Assembly (NCBI GenBank): GCA_026391355.1 | Contig: JAPLDH010000012.1 | Span: 62,001-126,000, forward strand | DNA length: 64,000 nucleotides | Direction of reading: 5' to 3' | From: Bacteroidota bacterium | GTDB lineage: Bacteria > Bacteroidota > Bacteroidia > Bacteroidales > FEN-979 | Shown: one piece after another, positions 18,540-28,600 of the stretch | Position numbering within the stretch: position 1 is the first letter of the stretch | Layout of the letters: the number at the start of each line of letters is the position of its first letter | The notes under the pieces: generated by a model | What the model was told of the DNA's origin: nothing | Seen by the model: only the letters and a program-made list of their open reading frames with translations | Databases searched by the model: none | Position numbers and translations under genes: made by a program

Positions 18540-21074
18540 ATGAGACTAAAGCTATATCAGGAAAAGGTTTTAAAGGAACTGAAAGAATATTTAGTTGCTT
18601 TAGCTGATGCAAAAAAAGAGTTTGAAGAAATAGCCGAACTCAAACCGCATTTTGCAAAGCATATAAATTTTCCGAAAGAAGCCTGGGAAAAATCGACTGG
18701 ACGTTTGATTTACAATTCCAAAACAAATGGATTAGAAGAACCATTACCCGACATTTATTTAAAAGTGCCAACAGGTGGCGGTAAAACACTTTTAGCTTGC
18801 CACGCTATTGACAACATACATAAAACATTTCTCAAAAAACAAACAGGCTTGGTTTTATGGATTGTTCCGTCAACTCAGATATACAGACAAACTATTTCGG
18901 CATTAAGAAATCGTGAACATCCTTACCGGCAGATTTTAGATATTTCAAGTGGGGGCAGAACCCTCATAAAGGAAAAAACAGAAATGTTTAATCGCCTTGA
19001 TGTGTACGAACATTTAATTGTATTAATGTTAATGCTGCCTTCGGCTAATCGTCAAAATAAAGAAACTTTAAAAGTATTTCGTGACCAAGGTGGATTTACT
19101 GATTTTTTTCCAAGAGAAGATGATTTTGAAGGACATAAAAAACTAAAGGAACTCATTCCGAATTTAGATTGTTTCACCACCGAAATGGAAGTTTTCGGAA
19201 CACAAATTAAAACTTCGCTTGGCAATACTTTAAAAACTTTACGTCCACTTGTTATTATTGACGAAGGACACAGAGCTTATGGAGAGTTGGCAAGGAATAC
19301 AGTAAAAAGCTTCAATCCTTCCTTTATTCTTGAGCTTTCCGCAACACCCCCTCCCAACAGTAACGAGTTGGTGAAAATTACAGGACGGGAATTGCACGAA
19401 GAAGAAATGATAAAATTGGATATTCACTTAACCAACAAAACAAGTCTAGAATGGCAAGACACTTTATTAGCAAGCTATGAAAAGCGGAATGAGTTGGAGA
19501 AAAAAGCCAGGGAATACGAAAGTAACACCGGCGAGTATATCCGCCCAATTTGCTTGATACAAGTTGAACGAACAGGCAAAGACCAAAGAGAAAAAAAGTT
19601 TATTCACGCAGAAGATGCAAAGGAATATTTAATAAAAAAATGTAACATTCCTGAAAACCATATTGCAATAAAGAGTAGCGAAAAAGACGACATTGAAGGC
19701 ATAGACTTGTTTGGTAAAGGTTGTGAAATACGTTATATAATTACAAAACAAGCCTTACAAGAAGGCTGGGATTGTTCGTTTGCATACATTCTTACAGTGC
19801 TTACTAATCCATCATCGGTAACAGGCATTACTCAATTAGTTGGTAGAATTTTAAGACAACCTTTTGCACGTAAAACAAAAATCAAAGAATTAGACGAGTG
19901 CTATGTTTACACTTTCCGGCAAACTGCAAGCACTTTAGTAAAAGAAATAAAATCTGGTTTAGAGGATGAAGGATTAGGCGACATTGCCGGTAGAATTGTA
20001 AGCGATGAAGCGGGAACAGATACAGGAGGATTGAAAGACCGTGATATTAAATATCGTTCTGGATTTAAAAAGTTTGAAGGCAAAATTTATCTGCCTAAGT
20101 TTGTAATTCAGGAAAAAGAAAGCTGGCGTGATATGAATTTTGAAGTCGATATACTAAGTGAAATTGACTGGGAAAATATAAGTATTGCTGAACTGAATAA
20201 TCTTTCACTACAAAACAAAAAGAACAAAGAACAAGAAATTGTTTTAGGTTTAAGCTCCGTAGAAAAGGAAATATTAAAAGAAACAAGCAGAGCAGAAAAA
20301 TCAGGAACATTAGTGATTGACGAAGTATTTCTGACAAGACAAATTACGGACATAATTCCAAATCCCTGGCATTGTTATCAAATTGGTGTAAAAGCAGTAA
20401 AAATGCTTTTGAAAAAATATGACCGTGAAATCGTTGCAACAAATTTTGTTTTTATAATTGAAGAACTAAAAAAGATTTTAGATAAAGAACGAAACCGTTT
20501 GTCAGAGCAAGTTTTCAGACAGATGGTTGAGCAAAAGAAACTTTATTTCTTCCTCATTACCGACAAAGGCGTTTTTGTACTTCCATCAAGAATAAAGGTG
20601 AAAAGCAACAAGCAACTGGTTCGTAATGATAATACACCCATTCAAAAATCATTGTTTGACTATGTTCCCGAGGAGAACATTAACGACCTTGAAAAATCGG
20701 TTGCTATTTACCTTGATGAACAAGAAAAACTATTGTGGTGGTATCGAAATATGAGCAGGCAGGACTATCATATTCAAGGTTGGAAACGCAATAAAATTTA
20801 CCCTGACTTTATTGCAGCAGACCTGCCTACCGGACAGGCAGGCAAACAAAAAAGCAAAGACGATTACGGAACTGTTTACGTACTGGAAACAAAAGGAATT
20901 CATCTAAAAAATGAGGACACCAAATACAAACAAGACGTTTTTACACTTTGCAACGAATTAGGAGCAAAAAAAGCCTGGAAAGAATTGTTTAAAGAATTCC
21001 CAGACCACGACTTTGCATTTCAAGTTGTATTTGAGGACGAGTGGCAAAACAAAATAAATCAGTTAATGCAATAG
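18540..21074 (+). CDS. res: Type III restriction enzyme subunit (Res): helicase plus endonuclease
   Basis: The product has 844 aa. Superfamily 2 helicase motifs run in order: Walker A (VPTGGGKT), DEGH box (IIDEGHRAYG), SAT motif (ELSATPP), EGWDCSFAYIL and the arginine-finger motif QLVGRILRQPF. The C-terminal nuclease domain has the PD...ExK site: YPDF with D756, then LETKG with E783 and K785. Res translocates on ATP after Mod recognises two sites and then cuts beside one. Between D756 and E783 lies a heptapeptide LPTGQAG (762-768) encoded by a perfect stem palindrome at 20822-20842, an in-frame repeat insertion in a loop of the active domain. The gene is otherwise full length, and the system is probably functional. 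Confidence 0.92.
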   Translation: MRLKLYQEKVLKELKEYLVALADAKKEFEEIAELKPHFAKHINFPKEAWEKSTGRLIYNSKTNGLEEPLPDIYLKVPTGGGKTLLACHAIDNIHKTFLKKQTGLVLWIVPSTQIYRQTISALRNREHPYRQILDISSGGRTLIKEKTEMFNRLDVYEHLIVLMLMLPSANRQNKETLKVFRDQGGFTDFFPREDDFEGHKKLKELIPNLDCFTTEMEVFGTQIKTSLGNTLKTLRPLVIIDEGHRAYGELARNTVKSFNPSFILELSATPPPNSNELVKITGRELHEEEMIKLDIHLTNKTSLEWQDTLLASYEKRNELEKKAREYESNTGEYIRPICLIQVERTGKDQREKKFIHAEDAKEYLIKKCNIPENHIAIKSSEKDDIEGIDLFGKGCEIRYIITKQALQEGWDCSFAYILTVLTNPSSVTGITQLVGRILRQPFARKTKIKELDECYVYTFRQTASTLVKEIKSGLEDEGLGDIAGRIVSDEAGTDTGGLKDRDIKYRSGFKKFEGKIYLPKFVIQEKESWRDMNFEVDILSEIDWENISIAELNNLSLQNKKNKEQEIVLGLSSVEKEILKETSRAEKSGTLVIDEVFLTRQITDIIPNPWHCYQIGVKAVKMLLKKYDREIVATNFVFIIEELKKILDKERNRLSEQVFRQMVEQKKLYFFLITDKGVFVLPSRIKVKSNKQLVRNDNTPIQKSLFDYVPEENINDLEKSVAIYLDEQEKLLWWYRNMSRQDYHIQGWKRNKIYPDFIAADLPTGQAGKQKSKDDYGTVYVLETKGIHLKNEDTKYKQDVFTLCNELGAKKAWKELFKEFPDHDFAFQVVFEDEWQNKINQLMQ
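20822..20842. repeat. CCTGCCT...AGGCAGG palindrome inside the Res nuclease domain
   Basis: This 21-nt element has stems CCTGCCT and AGGCAGG around ACCGGAC. It is translated as part of DLPTGQAGK and keeps the frame. The same palindrome family is found in spacers at 21185, 21438, 25533 and 40059 in this window. Confidence 0.8.
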
Positions 21075-21141
21075 CCAATGCACAGGTGTCAGCAGAAATG
21101 AAACAACATATGTACCTGACAGACAAGAACCGCCAGCACCT

Positions 21142-21311
21142 AATCGAGTAGGCTGCCCCGTCAGCATCGCCGACGGGGAGAGCCCCTGCCTGCGGCAGGC
21201 AGGTCTCACACCACCTTGCGTACAGGTCATCCTCTGGAAAATTGCACACTTATTGTTTGCCCTTGAAGAGTTATTTGTATTTTTAAACTTTTTCTAGAGC
21301 TTACAACAGGT
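21142..21311. repeat. Direct repeat copy A, left of the STAND gene (group II intron 3' end remnant?)
   Basis: A 170-bp segment starting AATCGAGTAGGCTGCCCCGT and ending in CTTACAACAGGT. It recurs as copy B at 25490-25636, nearly identical except for a 23-bp block present only here. On the minus strand it reads ...GCAAGGTGGTGTGAGA... then a GC-rich hairpin and GCCTACTCGATT. As I recall, this resembles domains V-VI at the 3' end of bacterial group II introns. A palindrome (21185-21203) is nested in it. No intron reverse transcriptase is present, so it is a relic at best. Confidence 0.75.
21185..21203. repeat. Palindrome CCTGCCTGCGGCAGGCAGG
   Basis: A 19-nt near-perfect palindrome nested in direct repeat copy A, between the parts that look like intron domains V and VI. 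Confidence 0.8.
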
Positions 21312-21339
21312 GTGCGCTGCATGCTCATGCAGAGCACAC
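21310..21339. repeat. Strong hairpin after repeat A
   Basis: GTGTGC-CTGCAT / ATGCAG-GCACAC with a 4-nt loop and one G-A mismatch. No T-tract follows, so it is not a standard terminator. The rest of the 430-nt spacer before the STAND gene holds another palindrome at 21438-21456 and no gene that I can see. Confidence 0.6.
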
Positions 21340-21437
21340 ACAGGCCGTCAGCCGACAATGCGGGCGGCTTTCCTGTGGCATACATGAACCAAACCTGCAA
21401 ATGACGTACAAATTGAAAACGGTATACAAATAAAACC

Positions 21438-21456
21438 CCTGCCTACCGGCAGGCAG
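21438..21456. repeat. Palindrome CCTGCCTACCGGCAGGCAG
   Basis: Member of the same palindrome family as the one inside res, located 49 nt before the STAND gene start at 21505. Confidence 0.75.
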
Positions 21457-21504
21457 TCGCACTGTGGCTGCCAGAAAGGCGTTGGGCGCAATAAACACAA
21501 TGTT

Positions 21505-24500
21505 ATGTTCAAATTAAAATCAGACGAAAAACCACGGGATATTCGAATTTTTATCAGCTCCACTTTCGAGGATATGAAATTGGAAAGAGAACAACTTATA
21601 AAACACACATTTCCTCAATTACGATCTATTGCAAAAAGTCATGGTGTTGAGATAACTGAAGTTGACCTTCGGTGGGGAATAGACGGTGAAAAGGTAGAAA
21701 AAGGAGATACAATAGCTGTCTGTATTAATGAAATTGAAAGAAGTCGTCCATATTTTGTTGGAATACTTGGGCACCGCTATGGATGGATTCCTAATGCATT
21801 ACTACCTGACGAGATTGATGAACATAGAAATGAACGGGTGGCAATGCTTTGTGCTCGTCTCAAGAGAGAAGAATATTCAGTGTATATTGAGAAACTCATA
21901 AGAGAAGGTCGGAGTGTCACTGATATTGAATTTCAGCACGGTGTACTAAGGAGTTCTGAAACCCGAAGCAAAGCTCGCATATACTTCAGACGTGAATCTG
22001 ATTATTGTGATCCTGAAGGATCTGAATCTGCCAGTCTGCTTCAAGGATTAAAGAAAGCTGTTTCCGATAAGTTATTTGAACATAAACCAACAGAGTATTC
22101 CAATATTACGGAACTGCACGAGGCTGTGCTGAAAGATTTTAAAAAATTTCTTGTTGATGATTATCCTGAACATGAAAAACCAAATGAATTGCACTCTGTA
22201 TTATCGGGGCATAAATCTTTTGCCCGGACCCGTTTATCAGTATGGGAGGGAGCAGGTGCTCTATTGGATAAACTTGAATCCCTTGTACAGGAAAATGCTT
22301 CACATGTAGTCGTTACTGGCCCGGGCGGGCTTGGTAAAACTGCATTATTGGCACATTGCATAGCCCAGCATCAAGATTATGGTGACGATGTTTTCTATTT
22401 GTTCTGCGGAGGAGGCCCCGGAGCAACAAAATGGCCTGCAATGATGCGATTATTGCTTGAACAAATAGTGGATTATTATAGTCTGAGTGATAAGGTTAAA
22501 ATACCACCCCATAATGTTGAGTTATCAGATGCATTGGTTGAAATTTTATCTACTCATCTCATTAACCAGCAGCTAATACTTGTTTTAGACGGATTGGATC
22601 AGTTAGAGGATGCAGGTGACCTGAATTGGTGGCCAGACCAAAAAAAATTCTCAGAGAATGTAGTTACAGTACTAGGGGTAAGATGTGGAAAACTTGCAGA
22701 TATTCTTATAGCAAGAGGACTGGCTTTTATTACCATGCAACCAATTGATGAAAGTGACCGCAAGGTAATTATCAGAAAAGTTTTAAAAAACTATTCCAGG
22801 AGCTTGGGACAAAAACTAATTAATGAAATTGCCGCAGATAAAGAATCTGAGAATCCGTTAGTATTACGAACCCTCTTAGAGGAATTAAAAGCTCATGGAG
22901 ATAATGTGAATTTGGAAGAATGTGTGCATTGGTATATTGACACAGACTCAAATGAGGACTTTTTTAGCCGTGTGATTGAGAGACTTACACGCGACTACGA
23001 AGCAGCTTCAAAAGTATTACCCTTGATAGGTGCTTCGATCGTAGGATTGTCTGAAACTGAAATCCGCGAAATTGCGGAACTGGAAAGTCATCTGGCCTGG
23101 TCCGAGTTATATGACGTTCTTGCTCCACATATCGCCAACCGGGATGGCTATCTGGTGTACAGTCATGATTTTATCCGACAAGCTGTCGCCAGAAATTTCT
23201 ATCCTAACAAAGAAGATATCCATCAATATCAGCAAAAGTTGATTGACTACTTTACAGATCCTGCCAGACGATTGGAACGACGTGCTCTTAAGGAATGGCC
23301 GGAACTTTATGCACGCATGGGAAATGTTGCAGGTCTTTTACACAGGGATACTATTCGCAATTTGTACGATTACGATGCTGATCAAGAAAATCCCAGGCTG
23401 GTAAGCATTCTTAACACCTGTTTGGATAATGGTGGTGATATTGTTCAATATTTACTGAACAGAAATTTTGTTCTTAATAGTAAAGATGATGTCTTTGCTG
23501 AAGACACACTGGCGATGATTCCATATCTCATTAATAAATGTCAGGTTTGTGTCGAGTTGCTTGAAAAGATATGGTCTATAATAGATTCAAAAGATATTGA
23601 GATACGACAGGGAGAGATGGGTAACAAAAAAAATTGGTACCATGAGTCGAAAGTATTGATAGCTAATAATTTAGGCGTCGCGTATGGTTTTTGTGGAAAT
23701 AGAGAACGGTCAAAATTCTATCTTGAGCTGTCGGTCGAATCTGTTTTTGAATTTCCATCGATACATGAAATCGCTCAACGATTGAATAATTTGGCCAACT
23801 TACTTTCACATGAAGGAGGTTTTAGATATACTACGTTGCTGCATAAGTGCGCACTGGATCTTTATACTGTTCTGAATAAATCAAAATTTGAGAATCGACT
23901 ATATGGCACTTGGTACCATATATCATTAGTTTATTGGGAAAATGGAGAATATGATATGGCAATAATGGCGTTGAAAAAAGCCCTTGACGGATACAGGAAA
24001 CTTTATGGGAATGACCATCCTGATACTATTAAATGTGAAAGAGAGTATGAATCTTTCAGGCATAGATTATCAAGATGGGAAAATGTAAGTATTGAGGATG
24101 AAATGCCGCGACTGGATAACTTGAGTACCAAGGATATCAATCAAATAAAGAATTTACATAATGAATATTCGGAAAAAGCATGGATTGACTCAAGGCGAAG
24201 AAATGACTTTGAATCTGCAGAAAAATGGTTGCAATCTGCATTGGAATTATCTGAATTGATACCTGATTTTGAGGATTCTAAAACCAGGATCAGGCTTGCA
24301 GTAATTCGCCAAACCGCCGGTAAAGAGTCAATTCCAGTAAATAAACTGAAAAACTGGATAGAGTTATGTGATAATGATGGACTGAAAAAGCAAGCTCGCA
24401 GGCTCATAAAACTTTCTGAAGATGCTTGCTATGACAAAAAAGCATTTATCCAGAACTCTATTCTCTCAGGTCGGGCATATTTCGCATGTGGTATTATTCA

Positions 24501-25356
24501 AAAGGGAATTGAGGTATTGTCAGAAGCCCAAAATTATGCAAAGGGAGAATTGAATGAAATTGAAGGCGATGATGCCGTTCTTTTTAAGAACTATATTTCA
24601 GAAATTGAGAACCTATTGGTAACAAAAGATGAAAATATGAATGCCGATGTAATGGAGTCGTGTGGTATGATTGCAAAGGCGATCGAAAAAAAATCTTTGG
24701 ATTATGTAAATGATAAAAGCGCTTTTAATGCTCATAACTATGCAGAATCGTGTATCAATGTGGGAAATCTTGAACTGGCTATTAAACTTGAAGAAGAAGC
24801 GCTAAAGGGATTTAGAGAAGTTAACAATCAGGATGGCATGGCAAGGGCTTATGGAAACTTGGGCAGAATTTGTCATTTGGTAGGTAAGTACGCAGAATCA
24901 ATGGGATACCATAAGAAAGAGGAAAAAATAGCATTGGAAATAAATGATCATGATGTACTTGCCGAGTCGTTATGGAATCAGTCAATTATGCTTCGCAGGC
25001 AAGGTCGATATCAAGATGCGGTTTTGACAGCTCAAAGAGGTCAAGCCGGTTTGGGTGATAGAAAATGGAATACCTGCTGCCAAATCGAGGAACTTTTTAA
25101 CAAAACACTTGTTTGTGATCTACATCTTGAAAGTGCTATTTCATCCATGGAGGAGCAATTAAAGAAAATTGAATATAACTTTGCTCAAGGTCACTGGCTC
25201 GGCTCTTCTTACCTTGCCTGTCTTTTACAAAAAGCTGGACATACTGAACGTGCTCTGATCATTTGGAACGAAATATTAACCAAAGCGCAGTGCAATGGTT
25301 TCAAACTTATCGAGATGGAAATGGAAGAGCTTAAAAACGTTGGTTTTTGGAAATAA
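21505..25356 (+). CDS. DUF4062-NACHT/STAND NTPase-TPR protein (putative defence sensor)
   Basis: The product has 1283 aa. Residues ~9-95 are a DUF4062 domain (RIFISSTFEDMKLEREQL, EVDLRWGI, ERSRPYFVGILGHRYGWIP). Next comes a STAND-type ATPase with Walker A GPGGLGKT (272-279) and Walker B LILVLDGLDQLED (~351-363), a winged-helix/arm region with LVYSHDFIRQAV, and a C-terminal TPR-like helical array (~720-830 and ~1060-1190; NNLANLL, YGNLGRICHLVGKY). The architecture recalls eukaryotic NPHP3/NWD1-type proteins. Bacterial NACHT proteins with helical sensor repeats act in antiphage immunity, which fits its place beside an RM system and a toxin-antitoxin pair; the role here is inferred. The gene is more AT-rich than the envelope genes around the island and is bracketed by direct repeats, suggesting transfer. 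No dedicated promoter is obvious. Confidence 0.85.
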   Translation: MFKLKSDEKPRDIRIFISSTFEDMKLEREQLIKHTFPQLRSIAKSHGVEITEVDLRWGIDGEKVEKGDTIAVCINEIERSRPYFVGILGHRYGWIPNALLPDEIDEHRNERVAMLCARLKREEYSVYIEKLIREGRSVTDIEFQHGVLRSSETRSKARIYFRRESDYCDPEGSESASLLQGLKKAVSDKLFEHKPTEYSNITELHEAVLKDFKKFLVDDYPEHEKPNELHSVLSGHKSFARTRLSVWEGAGALLDKLESLVQENASHVVVTGPGGLGKTALLAHCIAQHQDYGDDVFYLFCGGGPGATKWPAMMRLLLEQIVDYYSLSDKVKIPPHNVELSDALVEILSTHLINQQLILVLDGLDQLEDAGDLNWWPDQKKFSENVVTVLGVRCGKLADILIARGLAFITMQPIDESDRKVIIRKVLKNYSRSLGQKLINEIAADKESENPLVLRTLLEELKAHGDNVNLEECVHWYIDTDSNEDFFSRVIERLTRDYEAASKVLPLIGASIVGLSETEIREIAELESHLAWSELYDVLAPHIANRDGYLVYSHDFIRQAVARNFYPNKEDIHQYQQKLIDYFTDPARRLERRALKEWPELYARMGNVAGLLHRDTIRNLYDYDADQENPRLVSILNTCLDNGGDIVQYLLNRNFVLNSKDDVFAEDTLAMIPYLINKCQVCVELLEKIWSIIDSKDIEIRQGEMGNKKNWYHESKVLIANNLGVAYGFCGNRERSKFYLELSVESVFEFPSIHEIAQRLNNLANLLSHEGGFRYTTLLHKCALDLYTVLNKSKFENRLYGTWYHISLVYWENGEYDMAIMALKKALDGYRKLYGNDHPDTIKCEREYESFRHRLSRWENVSIEDEMPRLDNLSTKDINQIKNLHNEYSEKAWIDSRRRNDFESAEKWLQSALELSELIPDFEDSKTRIRLAVIRQTAGKESIPVNKLKNWIELCDNDGLKKQARRLIKLSEDACYDKKAFIQNSILSGRAYFACGIIQKGIEVLSEAQNYAKGELNEIEGDDAVLFKNYISEIENLLVTKDENMNADVMESCGMIAKAIEKKSLDYVNDKSAFNAHNYAESCINVGNLELAIKLEEEALKGFREVNNQDGMARAYGNLGRICHLVGKYAESMGYHKKEEKIALEINDHDVLAESLWNQSIMLRRQGRYQDAVLTAQRGQAGLGDRKWNTCCQIEELFNKTLVCDLHLESAISSMEEQLKKIEYNFAQGHWLGSSYLACLLQKAGHTERALIIWNEILTKAQCNGFKLIEMEMEELKNVGFWK

Positions 25357-25489
25357 TCAAGAATATTCAATTCCCGTTTTCAAACCATATTCGCTAACTC
25401 AAAAATGCAGGACATTCACTTTATACAAAACTGACTAAAAGTGAATATAGAAACGATATTAAAGTCCTTAAATGAATTTACATGCGCCC

Positions 25490-25636
25490 AATCGAGTAGG
25501 CTGCCCCGTCAGCATCGCAGACGGTGAGAGCCCCTGCCTGCGGCAGGCAGGTCACCCTCTGGAAAATTGCACACTTATTGTTTGCCCTTGTAGATTTATT
25601 TGTATTTTTAAACTTTTTCTAGAACTTACAACAGGT
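25490..25636. repeat. Direct repeat copy B, right of the STAND gene
   Basis: A 147-bp copy of the segment at 21142-21311. It keeps the AATCGAGTAGG start, the palindrome (25533-25551), the CCTCTGGAAAATTGCACACT middle and the CTTACAACAGGT end, and lacks the 23-bp block of copy A. The preceding 25357-25489 holds nothing I can recognise. Confidence 0.75.
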
Positions 25637-25680
25637 TATGGTTGCACGTTTGAACAAAAAGAGTCAAAAAGATAAATAAT

Positions 25681-28600
25681 ATGAAAAAACACCTTCTCCT
25701 GATTTATTTTGTTTTTGCACTCGTTTTTCCGATCCTTACACAGAACCTCCCGAACTTTCCGATTGTAACCCCGGCCGGAAAAGGAATTGTAAATACCCGC
25801 ATTGATGATATTTCTTACTGGAAAAAAATGTTGAAGCTGGGATATATCAAAGCGCTGCCTGCCGTTCCCGTGCAGAAAGCAATCAAGACCACCAGTATAA
25901 TTACAGGGAAGGAAATAGTCACACAGGATTCTCCTGATATTCCCGTAACGAATGATACCAATACCACCCAGACAGAAAATTCAGTATTCATTGATCCCTG
26001 GAATGAGGATATCGTTCTGAACTCAAATAACTCAACAGATTGGGATGGGTCGAGTGTGGTAAATGCATTTGGCGCTGATGGGCTGTTCTCATTTAACGGT
26101 GGTATTGCCTGGGGGGGATCACAGCAAGCTGCAGGGCAGGCCAATTCCGGGGATCCAGCGACGGCAATCGGGTTAAATGGTTGGTGGTATGTAGGCGCTA
26201 TCAGCAATACCTGGGGTCAGGGGGTAGCTTATTCTACCGACCAGGGAAACAACTGGAATTATGTGGATGTCGCCACAGTCCCTCCTTCCGGCAACGATCT
26301 CCTGGATAAAAATCACCTCTGGATCGACACGAAACCTTCAAGCCCTTATGAAGGGTTCCTTTATGATGCATGGATGAATGCTGTTGAAACTTCTATCAAC
26401 CAGGCCAACATTGAGCTAAGCCATTCAGAGGATCACGGACTCACCTGGTCCTCCGCCATCAACATCAGCGCAGCGGTGAATGCCGGAAGCCATAACCAGG
26501 GAGTGAACATCAATACAGGGCCTGACGGCGAGGTTTATGCCGTATGGGCCATTTATGATGACTGGCCTGTTGATGAATCCGCATTGGGCTTTGCAAAATC
26601 CATCAACGGCGGTGCAATTTTTACTCCTGCAACCCGTATCATCGATAATATCAAAGGGATCAGGATCAGTGGCACGTCGAAAAGTATGAGGGTGAGCTCA
26701 TTCCCTTCCATGACAGTGGACAACAGCAACGGACCTTACAGCGGGAACATTTATGTTGTATGGCCAAATCATGGTTATCCTGGTGTCAATACAGGTCCCG
26801 ACATCAATGTTTACATGATCCGTTCATCGGATGGAGGGACTACCTGGTCATCCCCGATAAAGGTTAACCAGGATCCCCCAGGACATGCCAAACAGCATTA
26901 TCTATGCTGGATCACGTGCGATCCTGAAACGGGAACACTGGCAGTGATCTATTATGACGACCGGAATGTATCTGCAACACAATGTGAAACCTGGGTTTCC
27001 TATTCATATGATGGTGGAGATACATGGCAGGATATAAAGGTCAGCGATGTTTCCTTTACCCCTACTCCATTGCCCGGATTGGGCGTCAGCTACTTTGGCG
27101 ATTATCTGGGGATCTCTGCAAGAAACATGAAAGTTTGCCCGGTTTGGACTGATAATCGTTCAGGTATTGCCATGTCGTACACTTCCCCGTTTTTCCTGGG
27201 TCCTGCACCCGGCCAGGCATATGTGGTCTATAACTCTTCTGCACTTTCATTGATCAGCGATCATTCTGCCACCAATTTGAATTATGGTGATTCCCTTTAC
27301 CTCACCGTCGGATTAAAAAATATTGGTGACCGTCCGGTTCAGGGAGTGACCACATTTCTTTCTTCAGCATCTTCCTTTATTGAGATAACAGACAGCACTG
27401 AAAACTATGGAGACCTGGATACTGCACAGGTAAAGATCATTCCTGATGGTTTTTCATTTAAAGTGTCCGACACAATTCCCGATGGACTGAACGTCAAATT
27501 TACCATCCGTATTACAAACGGTGACAGCACCTGGTATAGCAATTTTACGGTTGAAGCCCATGCACGTGCCATGAAGATCGTGAATATCAGTATTATAGAT
27601 TCGTCAGGCAACAACAATGGCCGGCTGGATCCCGGTGAAAACGCGGTGATTTCCATTACGGTTAAAAATACTGGTGATTTCCCTTGTGAGAATGCCATAG
27701 CCAACCTTGTTTCCTTATCAGATTATATTGAAATTACCTCTGACATCGCTGCGCTTGGTACGCTTCAGCCGGATCAATCCGCCATGGCCAATTTTACCAT
27801 TTCCGTGGCCGGTGACGCTACCACCGGTAGTTATGCAGATCTTACGGTACATAAGGTTTCAGGATCATACAATCAACAGGAAACCTTCCGGGAAGGGATT
27901 GGCCAACTCGTAGAAGACTGGGAAACAAACACTTTCACAAAATTTCCATGGGATGTGAATACCACCCATCCCTGGTCGCTGATCGATGCCGGCGCCTATG
28001 AAGGTCATTATGCTGTCCGGTCCGGTCTGATCCTTGATAACCAACAATCTGAGTTAAAAATCTCTTGCACAGCCGGTACAAATGACAGCATTTCATTTTT
28101 CCTTTTTACCTCTACGGAGTTTAGTTATGATCTTCTGCATTTTTATATTGACTCCGTCCTGATGAAATCATGGTCGGGAGAAACCCCCTGGGAAAGAGAG
28201 GCATTCCCGGTTTCTGCAGGTTTGCATACGTTTCACTGGATCTATTCAAAAGATTTCTTCAATTACCTGGGTGGAGATTGCTGCAGGCTCGATTGGATCA
28301 CATTCCCTGCTCCCCCTCTGCCTGCCATCAATCCGGGTACGGATGCTACGATCTGTACCGGGGATCAATTCCTGCTCCAGGGAACAGCATCAAATTATGA
28401 CTCCCTTCACTGGACGACAACAGGTGACGGAAACTTCAGCAATGATAGCATCATAAGACCTGTCTATACTCCTGGCACCATTGATATAATTAACGGATGG
28501 GTAAAACTAAAGCTCACCGGGTATGGTCAGAATGGGCATGTGAGAAAAAGCATGCTGTTAACTATCGGAAACTATCCTGTCTTACATATCACTGCTTTTC

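Noticed and set aside
21295-21490. Possible integron attC-like site (CTTACAAC ... GCGTTGGGC) before the STAND gene
   Set aside because: The right end GTTGGGC fits the attC form, but the left end TTACAAC is not its complement and the 190-nt middle lacks the expected paired structure. No integrase is seen.
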